Source: Vannielia litorea (GTDB taxonomy: Bacteria > Pseudomonadota > Alphaproteobacteria > Rhodobacterales > Rhodobacteraceae). From it: a stretch of DNA of 64,000 nt. The notes below the pieces were generated by a model. The model was not told the DNA's origin. It ran no database searches and saw only the letters and a program-made list of their open reading frames with translations. Location: contig NZ_JAHVJR010000001.1 in assembly GCF_019801175.1 (NCBI RefSeq), forward strand, positions 3,083,195-3,147,194, in the 5' to 3' direction. The position numbers were made by a program, and so were the translations under genes. Positions 58,351 through 64,000 of this stretch are shown piece after piece; within the stretch, counting starts at the first letter, position 1; each line of letters begins with the position of its first letter.

Positions 58351-58365
58351 AACGAGTTGCCGCAT

Positions 58366-58875
58366 ATGCCCCCTGCCCTCTCCCGCCTTGCCCCCCACGC
58401 CCGTGCCGCCGCCGAGGCGGTGCCCGCCGTGCTGCTGGTGGCGATGTTCCTCTGCTTCATCTTCCAGGTCTTCATGCGCTACGTGATGGATAGCCCGGTC
58501 GGCTGGACCGTGGAGGTCTGCGTCATCTCCTGGGTCTGGATCCTGCTCTGGGGCCAATCCGTCTCGGTCTCCGAAGAAGACGAGATCCGCTTCGACATCC
58601 TATATGTCAGCGTCTCCGCCCGCACCCGCCGGATCTTCCGCGCGCTGTTCTCGATCTTTCTCGTGGCGGTCTATGCCGTCTCCCTGCCCGCCCTCTGGGA
58701 TTACGTCACCTTCATGAAAATCCAGAAAACCAGCTACCTCGACCTGCGGTTCAACTGGGTCTACTCCATCGCGCTGGTCTTCTCGGTGGTCACGATCCTG
58801 CGTTACCTTCTGATCCTCATCGACGCCCTGCGCGGCGGCGCGCGCGAGGTCAGCCGCGTGGACATGGGCCAATGA
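58366..58875 (+). CDS. TRAP transporter small permease (DctQ family)
   Basis: A 169-residue protein with four hydrophobic segments and the DctQ-like FQVFMRYVMDSPVGWTVEVCVISWVWILLWG region. An ATG at 58366 is used; a TTG three codons earlier is in frame. The Shine-Dalgarno is poor (cgagttgccgcat). Its stop overlaps the dctM start (ATGA). Confidence 0.88.
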   Translation: MPPALSRLAPHARAAAEAVPAVLLVAMFLCFIFQVFMRYVMDSPVGWTVEVCVISWVWILLWGQSVSVSEEDEIRFDILYVSVSARTRRIFRALFSIFLVAVYAVSLPALWDYVTFMKIQKTSYLDLRFNWVYSIALVFSVVTILRYLLILIDALRGGAREVSRVDMGQ

Positions 58876-60167
58876 GCTGGGAGTTCGGCGCCGCCGTCAC
58901 CTGCATCGTCGTCACCGCGCTGCTGGGCCTGCCCATCGGCCACGCCATGCTGGCCTCTTCGGTGGTCTACCTGCTGCTCGCCGGGCAGGACATGTCCATC
59001 GCCTTCGAGCAGATGCTGAACGGCCTCTACGGCTCCTACGTGCTGCTGGCGATCCCGCTCTTCATCTTCGCCGCCGACCTGATGAACGTCGGCTCCCTCT
59101 CCGACCGGCTGCTCGATTTCTGCCGCGCGCTGGTGGGGCGGTTCCGGGGCGGGCTGGGGCATGTGAACGTCACCGCCTCGCTGATCTTTTCCGGCATGTC
59201 CGGCTCGGCCATCGCCGATGCCGTGGGCATGGGCCGTATCATCATCAACCTGATGACGAAGGACGGGAAGTATCCGCCCGCCTATGCAGGCGCCATCACC
59301 GCCGCCTCCTCCATCATCGGCCCAATCATCCCGCCCTCGATCCCGATGGTGCTCTTCGCCCTCGTCTCCGATACCTCCATCGGCTTCCTGTTTCTCGGTG
59401 GCGTCGTCCCCGGCCTCATCCTCGGTCTGCTGCTGATGGTGGTGAATGCATGGCAGGCGCGGGTCCATGACTACCCGGTCGACGAGCCGGTGCCCGCACG
59501 CGAGCTGCCCCGCATCACCCTGCGGGCGGTGCCCGCCCTGCTGATGCCGGTGATCCTGCTGGTGGGCATCTACGGCGGGGTGACCACCCCCACCGAGGCC
59601 GCAGCACTGGCTGCGCTCTACGCCTTCCTCGTCTCCACCTTCTTCTACCGCTCCGTGAGCCTGCGCACCGCCTACCGCGCCGTGCGCCAAAGCGCCAAGT
59701 CCACCGCCAGCGTCGGCTTCCTGATCGCCGGCGCGCTGGCCTTCAACTACGTCGTCACCGTCGAGCAGGTGCCCAACGTGCTGCGCGACGCGTTGGCCGG
59801 CACCGATCTGGGGCGGCTGGGCTTTCTGCTCACCGTCAATGTGATCCTGCTCGGCCTCGGCTGCCTGCTGGAGGCCAACGCGATCCTGCTGGTGATCGTG
59901 CCGATCTTCCTGCCCACCGCCGTCGCGCTCGGGGTGGACCCGGTGCATTTCGGGGTGATCGTGGTGGTCAACACCATGATCGGCCTCGCCACGCCCCCCT
60001 ACGGACTGCTGCTCTTCGTCGTCACCTCGATCACCCGCTCCCCGATCCGCCAGACCATCCGCTACCTGCTGCCCTTCCTCGCGGTGCTGGTGGCGGGCCT
60101 CGCAATCATCACCTTCGTCCCCGACGTGGTGCTGTGGCTCCCACGGCTCTACGGCTACGGCGGCTAA
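58872..60167 (+). CDS. TRAP transporter large permease (DctM family)
   Basis: A 431-residue polytopic permease with the DctM signatures LAIPLFIFAADLMNVGSLSDRLLDFCRALVGRFRGGLGHVNVTASLIFSGMSGSAIAD and AASSIIGPIIPPSIPMVLFALVSDTSIGFLFLGG. It is coupled to the small permease by a four-base overlap. It is followed in fourteen bases by an aroQ-like gene. Confidence 0.94.
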   Translation: MSWEFGAAVTCIVVTALLGLPIGHAMLASSVVYLLLAGQDMSIAFEQMLNGLYGSYVLLAIPLFIFAADLMNVGSLSDRLLDFCRALVGRFRGGLGHVNVTASLIFSGMSGSAIADAVGMGRIIINLMTKDGKYPPAYAGAITAASSIIGPIIPPSIPMVLFALVSDTSIGFLFLGGVVPGLILGLLLMVVNAWQARVHDYPVDEPVPARELPRITLRAVPALLMPVILLVGIYGGVTTPTEAAALAALYAFLVSTFFYRSVSLRTAYRAVRQSAKSTASVGFLIAGALAFNYVVTVEQVPNVLRDALAGTDLGRLGFLLTVNVILLGLGCLLEANAILLVIVPIFLPTAVALGVDPVHFGVIVVVNTMIGLATPPYGLLLFVVTSITRSPIRQTIRYLLPFLAVLVAGLAIITFVPDVVLWLPRLYGYGG

Positions 60168-60181
60168 CCCCGGAGACCCAA

Positions 60182-60637
60182 ATGTCCGCGCGCCCCACAA
60201 TCCTCATCATCAACGGCCCCAACCTCGACATGCTCGGCACCCGCCAGCCCGAGATCTACGGCCATGAAACCCTCGCCGACGTGGAGGCCCTCTGCCGCGC
60301 CCGCGCCGCCGAAGCCGGCGTCGAGATCGACTTCCGCCAGAGCGACAGCGAGGCCGAGATCATCGGCTGGATCAAGCACGCGCGCGGCAAGGCCGCCGGC
60401 CTGCTGATCAACCCCGCGGGCTTCACCTCCACCTCCATCGCCATCCTCGACAGCCTGCTCATCTTCGACGGCCCGATCATCGAAGTGCATATCTCGCCGC
60501 TGTTCCGCCGCGACGAGTTCCGCCATCTCAGCTACGTGTCAAAGGCCGCAAGCGCCAAGATCGAGGGTTTCGGCATTTCGGGCTATGGCCACGCCATCAC
60601 CCGCCTCGCCGAACTGGCCCTCGCAAAAGCCGCCTGA
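60182..60637 (+). CDS. Diverged type II 3-dehydroquinate dehydratase-like protein
   Basis: A 151-residue AroQ-fold protein of standard length. The N-terminal NGPNLDMLGTRQPEIYG motif gives Arg21 and Tyr26, and the motif EVHIS with Glu101/His103 and DEFRH with Arg114 are kept. However, the usual NPAAYTHTS is NPAGFTSTS here, so the conserved histidine is Ser83, and the SNxHxREEFR loop reads ISPLFRRDEFR. Type II dehydratases catalyse shikimate/quinate-pathway dehydration of 3-dehydroquinate. A good ggaga RBS precedes the ATG. Being in a TRAP operon, it may have a catabolic or altered role. Confidence 0.85.
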   Translation: MSARPTILIINGPNLDMLGTRQPEIYGHETLADVEALCRARAAEAGVEIDFRQSDSEAEIIGWIKHARGKAAGLLINPAGFTSTSIAILDSLLIFDGPIIEVHISPLFRRDEFRHLSYVSKAASAKIEGFGISGYGHAITRLAELALAKAA

Positions 60638-60640
60638 CTG

Positions 60641-61342
60641 CTACTCGGGGATCTTGCCGGACTGCAGCATCCGCTCCAGTCCCGCCCCGATATGCCGGGT
60701 CAACAGGTCCACCGCGGCCTCCGTCTTGCGCTCCAGCACCAAGTCCCGCAGCCGCTCGTGATCGTCGGCAGCGGGCTTGCCGCGAAAATCCAGCACCAGC
60801 ATGTGGTAGCGCATGTAGCGGTCGAAAACGGCCGCGTGCATCCGCATCAACGGCTCGGTCGCGCAGGCGGCAATGGTGGCATGGTGAAAGCCCCAGTCAT
60901 GCTCGACCCATTGTGCCACGGTGCGCAGGTCATTGCTCAGCAGATCCTGCTCCACCACCGACAGCTTGTAATGCGCCGACACCACCTGCCCTTGCCAGTC
61001 CAGATCGCCATTGGCGAGCGACAACCGCAGCGCATGCACCTCCAGCAGCGTCCGCAACTCAGCCAGCCCCTTGAGGTCCGCAAGGCTCACCGGCGCCACC
61101 CGAAACCCGCGCTGCCCCTCGGCGGTCACCAAGTCCTCGGCGGCCAGGCGGGTGAGGATCTCGCGCAGCGTGGTGACAGACACCGAATAGGCCTCGCGCA
61201 ACTGCTCGAGCTTAAGCCGCTCCAGCGGGCGCAACTTACCTGAGACAATGTCAGCCCGGATCCGCCGGTAGGCCCCATCGCCAACCGTCTCGCCCTCCAC
61301 ATGATCCTGACTGAACCGCAGTGCTTGCATGGCAATACTCAT
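60641..61342 (-). CDS. GntR-family (FCD domain) transcriptional regulator
   Basis: A 233-residue FadR-subgroup regulator: winged helix (AYRRIRADIVSGKLRPLERLKLEQLREAYSVSVTTLREILTRLAAEDLVTAEGQRGFRVAPV) and an FCD domain (HDWGFHHATIAACATEPLMRMH). The ATG at 61342 follows a gggaag RBS. It is convergent with the aroQ-like gene, three bases away. It probably controls the TRAP-aroQ-like operon; its binding site may be the AT-rich patch near 57200. Confidence 0.9.
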   Translation of the reverse strand: MSIAMQALRFSQDHVEGETVGDGAYRRIRADIVSGKLRPLERLKLEQLREAYSVSVTTLREILTRLAAEDLVTAEGQRGFRVAPVSLADLKGLAELRTLLEVHALRLSLANGDLDWQGQVVSAHYKLSVVEQDLLSNDLRTVAQWVEHDWGFHHATIAACATEPLMRMHAAVFDRYMRYHMLVLDFRGKPAADDHERLRDLVLERKTEAAVDLLTRHIGAGLERMLQSGKIPE

Positions 61343-61464
61343 ACGAGGCTTCCCGCGCAGAGCAAAGACCCTCCGACCAGCGGCGACGGGACACGCGAGA
61401 GCGCAGTGTAGCCAGCACGACGCACACCGTACCGAGCAAAAGTCACGAACTGTCAGGAAATGCT

Positions 61465-61541
61465 TGGTAGCGGAGGAGGGACTTGAACCCCCGACACGCG
61501 GATTATGATTCCGCTGCTCTAACCAACTGAGCTACTCCGCC
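61465..61541 (-). tRNA. tRNA-Met (anticodon CAU)
   Basis: A complete 77-base tRNA with encoded CCA. The acceptor stem is GGCGGAG/CTCCGCT (first pair G-U), the D arm has GCTCAGTTGGTTAGAGC, the anticodon stem-loop is GCGGA-ATCATAA-TCCGC with anticodon CAT, and the T arm has CGGGGGTTCAAGTCCCTC. The first-pair G-U and the body features favour an elongator methionine tRNA over an initiator. A CAU tRNA-Ile, read after lysidine modification, is the main alternative. No integrase is next to it. Confidence 0.93.
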
Positions 61542-61736
61542 AAAAGCGAGGGCCGATGTAGTGGCCGGGGGACGAGCCGTCAAGGAGAAAAAGCGGCCCC
61601 GATTGATGCCGGATCGTGAACAATTGCCGCCGCGCCACCCCATTGCCAGCCCGCCCATCGCGCAACCTGTCGCCATCGCCATTTGCCACCCGCCGCCGGG
61701 CCGCTATCGTCTGCACAGAGCCAACGGAGAGCCCGC

Positions 61737-63890
61737 GTGCACGCCACCCCGAGCCTGACAAAAGACATCCTGCTCATCGGCGGCGGCCATGCTCATGCGC
61801 TGGTGCTGCGCCGCCTCGGCATGGCGCCCATCCCGCAAGCCCGGCTGACGCTGGTGAACCCCGGCACCACCGCGCCCTACTCCGGCATGCTGCCCGGCCA
61901 TATCGCTGGCCACTACCCGCTCGATGCGCTCCAGATCGACCTTCACCGCCTCGCCCGCTTTGCAGGTGCCCGGCTGATCGACGGCCACGCCACGGCAATC
62001 GACCGCGCGGCGCGCGAGGTGCTGGTCCAAACCGCCTCCGGCCCCCGCCGCCTCGGCTATGATATCGCCTCGCTCGACATCGGCGTCACCTCCGACATGC
62101 CGCAAATCCCCGGCTTCGCCGAGCACGCCTGCCCCGCCAAGCCGCTCGATGCCTTCGCCGCCCGCTGGCAAGCCTTCGCGGAGGCCCCCGGCCGCGCCCG
62201 CGTGGTGGTGATCGGTGCCGGGGTCGCCGGGGTCGAGCTGGCCATGGCCGCCCACCACCGCCTCAGCGCCGCAGGCCACAGCCCCAGCGTCACGTTGGTC
62301 GATGCCGGCACCGCCCTCTCCGCCCTCGGCGGCGGCTCCCGCGCCCGGCTCTTCGAGACCCTCCGCAAGGCAAGCATCCCCTGCCTCGAGTACGCCCGCG
62401 TCACCCACGTCACCGCCGAGGCGGTCCACCTCGAAAACGACCGCACCCTGCCCGCTGATTTCATCATCGGCGCGGGCGGCGCCCGGCCCCACGACTGGCT
62501 CACCGAGACAGGCCTCGACCTGCACAACGGCTTCATCCGTGTCGGCCCCGGCCTGCGCAGCACCACCGATCCCGCGATCTTCGCCGTCGGCGACTGCGCC
62601 CATTTCGAGCCTGACCCGCGCCCCAAGGCCGGCGTCTATGCCGTCCGCGCCGCGCCCGTTCTGGCCGAGAACTTCCGCCGCGCCACCGAGGGCGGCGCCG
62701 CCCTCAAACCCTTCCGCCCGCAGCGCGACTACCTAAAGCTCATCTCCCTCGGCTCCCAATCCGCGCTGGGTGAAAAGCTCGGCCTCACCGCCTCCGGCCC
62801 CTGGGTCTGGCGCGTGAAAGACCGGATCGATCGCGCCTTCATGGCAAAGTTCACCGCCTACCCCTCGATGGCCCCCGAAGACCCGGCCGCCGAACCCATG
62901 CTCTGCGCCGGCTGCGGCGCCAAGATCGCCCCCACCGCGCTGAAGGCCGCACTGGCCGAGCTGCCCACCCCCGAGCGCGATGACTTGATGAGCCTGCCCG
63001 GCGACGATGCCGCCATCCTCGCGATGGAGGGCGACTGGCAGGTCATTACCACCGATCACCTGCGCGGCTTCACCGAAGACCTCGCCCTGATGTCCCGCAT
63101 CGCCGCCGTCCACGCGCTGGGGGATATCTGGGCGATGGGCGCCCGGCCGCAGGCGGCGCTCGCCTCCGTCACCCTGCGCCGCATGGCGCCCGAAATGCAG
63201 GCCCGCTCCATGCGCGAGGTGCTCTCCGCCGCCAGCGCCATCCTGCGCGATGAAGGCGCCGAGCTGGTCGGTGGGCACAGCTCGATGGGCGCCGAGGTGC
63301 AACTCGGCTTCACCGTCACCGGGCTTCGCACCGCCTTCCCCGTGGGGCTGGAAAACGCACAGGTCGGCGACGCGCTCATCCTCACCAAGCCCATCGGCAC
63401 CGGCACCATCCTCGCCGCCGACATGCGCGGGCAGGCCGAGGCCACCTGGGTCGCCGGAGCCCTCGCCTCCATGGCCCGGCCCCAAGGCGGCCCCGCCCGC
63501 CTGCTCGCCACTGCCCACGCCATGACCGATGTCACCGGCTTCGGCCTCGCCGGGCACCTCATGGCCATCTGCGAGGCCAGCCACGTCGCCGCCACGCTCA
63601 AGCTCGCCGCACTGCCGCTCCTGCCCGGCGCCGCCGAACTGGCCGCCAAGGGCATCCGCTCCACCCTCTGGGCCGAGAACCGCGCCGCCATCGCCAGCCG
63701 CATCGCCCTGCCCGCGCCCGCCCCGCCCGAGACCGACCTGCTGTTCGATCCGCAAACCGCCGGCGGCCTCCTCGCCGCCGTCCCCCCCGGCCGCGCCGCC
63801 AGGCTCCTGACAGACCTTCAGGCCATGGGCTTCCCCGCCGCCCGCATCGGCCAGATCACCGCGGGTGACCCCTTCCTGACGGTGCAGTAA
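61737..63890 (+). CDS. selD: Fusion of an FAD/NAD-dependent oxidoreductase with selenide, water dikinase (SelD)
   Basis: A 717-residue two-domain protein. Residues ~1-370 are an NDH-like flavoprotein: ILLIGGGHAH binds FAD, VVVIGAGVAGVELA binds NAD(P) and GDCAHF is near the flavin. From about 385 comes SelD, with CAGCGAKIAP giving the catalytic Cys393 and Lys396 pair, then LPGDDAAI, TTDHLRGF, the ALGDIWAMGA signature and HAMTDVTGFGLAGHL. SelD makes selenophosphate from selenide and ATP. The GTG at 61737 is used because cggagag lies seven bases upstream; longer upstream reading is not family-like. Such fusions are known in other proteobacteria. The flavoprotein half may deliver reduced selenium (inference). 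Confidence 0.93.
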   Translation: MHATPSLTKDILLIGGGHAHALVLRRLGMAPIPQARLTLVNPGTTAPYSGMLPGHIAGHYPLDALQIDLHRLARFAGARLIDGHATAIDRAAREVLVQTASGPRRLGYDIASLDIGVTSDMPQIPGFAEHACPAKPLDAFAARWQAFAEAPGRARVVVIGAGVAGVELAMAAHHRLSAAGHSPSVTLVDAGTALSALGGGSRARLFETLRKASIPCLEYARVTHVTAEAVHLENDRTLPADFIIGAGGARPHDWLTETGLDLHNGFIRVGPGLRSTTDPAIFAVGDCAHFEPDPRPKAGVYAVRAAPVLAENFRRATEGGAALKPFRPQRDYLKLISLGSQSALGEKLGLTASGPWVWRVKDRIDRAFMAKFTAYPSMAPEDPAAEPMLCAGCGAKIAPTALKAALAELPTPERDDLMSLPGDDAAILAMEGDWQVITTDHLRGFTEDLALMSRIAAVHALGDIWAMGARPQAALASVTLRRMAPEMQARSMREVLSAASAILRDEGAELVGGHSSMGAEVQLGFTVTGLRTAFPVGLENAQVGDALILTKPIGTGTILAADMRGQAEATWVAGALASMARPQGGPARLLATAHAMTDVTGFGLAGHLMAICEASHVAATLKLAALPLLPGAAELAAKGIRSTLWAENRAAIASRIALPAPAPPETDLLFDPQTAGGLLAAVPPGRAARLLTDLQAMGFPAARIGQITAGDPFLTVQ

Positions 63891-63934
63891 AGCCCCGCCC
63901 CGCCCTTCATCTTGGCCAAAATATCTCCGGGGGT

Positions 63935-63953
63935 GTGGGGGCAGCGCCCCCAC
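63935..63953 (+). terminator. G-rich/C-rich hairpin at the right edge
   Basis: An 8-bp perfect stem (GTGGGGGC / GCCCCCAC) with a 3-base AGC loop, preceded by ttggccaaaatatctccgggg. Hairpins of this composition recur in Rhodobacterales intergenic regions, as I recall. It lies 45 bases after the selD fusion and may terminate it. Confidence 0.5.
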
Positions 63954-64000
63954 TCCAACAGCACCCATCAGGCACACCGGCACCACCTCCCCGCCCACTT

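Noticed and set aside
61465..61541. tRNA-Met as an integration site of a genomic island
   Set aside because: No integrase gene and no direct repeat of the tRNA end was seen on either side, and flanking genes look ordinary.
1..64000. CRISPR arrays, insertion sequences and prophage genes
   Set aside because: No regularly spaced repeats, transposases, integrases or phage structural genes were recognised on either strand.

Overview
The window is G+C-rich, densely packed chromosomal DNA that reads like a heterotrophic alphaproteobacterium, most likely a marine roseobacter-type member of the Rhodobacterales. The reasons are the number of solute-binding-protein transporters (one TctABC set plus an extra TctC, two branched-chain-amino-acid-type ABC systems, three TRAP systems and one Ugp-type ABC system), the tight ATGA-coupled operons, the FAD/NAD oxidoreductase-SelD fusion, and a G-rich/C-rich hairpin at the right edge of a kind I associate with Rhodobacterales intergenic DNA. 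The taxonomic call is inference from style and gene content, not from a marker gene. I see no integrase, transposase, phage gene or CRISPR array.

Layout. 1-10.1 kb: end of an enolase-superfamily sugar-acid dehydratase, two uncharacterised genes, an SMP-30 lactonase, a DUF3237 protein and a divergent LysR regulator, then two TctC binding proteins, a metallo-beta-lactamase-fold hydrolase, an alpha/beta hydrolase and TctB/TctA. 10.1-11.6 kb: two membrane proteins. 11.7-18.4 kb: an ABC importer, a CYP199-like P450, its 2Fe-2S ferredoxin and a MarR regulator; this looks like uptake and oxidation of a benzoate-type acid. 18.4-22.6 kb: two M20 hydrolases, diaminopropionate ammonia-lyase and a divergent Lrp regulator. 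22.6-36.5 kb: an AraC regulator, a second ABC importer, an aldehyde dehydrogenase, an SDR, a cupin related to 2,4'-dihydroxyacetophenone dioxygenase, an IclR regulator, a ThDP-dependent enzyme and a TRAP system; together they suggest breakdown of an aromatic ketone or 2-oxo acid.

36.5-44.5 kb: a CpxA/CpxR-like two-component system divergent from an overlapping operon for a YedZ/MsrQ-like membrane protein, a frameshifted SDR and an RND efflux pair; a perfect CpxR-type box lies between the two units. 44.5-51.1 kb: an OtnK-type kinase, an isopropylmalate-dehydrogenase-family enzyme, a GntR regulator and a divergent TRAP operon that ends in an unlisted 40-residue membrane peptide; this is a candidate variant of four-carbon acid-sugar catabolism. 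51.2-57.0 kb: an RpiR-type regulator and a ugpBAE-GDPD-ugpC operon. 57.3-61.3 kb: a third TRAP operon carrying a diverged AroQ and a convergent GntR regulator. 61.5-63.9 kb: tRNA-Met(CAU) and the selD fusion.

A recurring architectural theme is a strong GC hairpin in the gap between a binding-protein gene and the permease genes that follow it. Several regulator genes also have short, clean inverted repeats beside their promoters. Together these make the window mostly a chain of self-contained 'regulator + importer + catabolic enzymes' modules.
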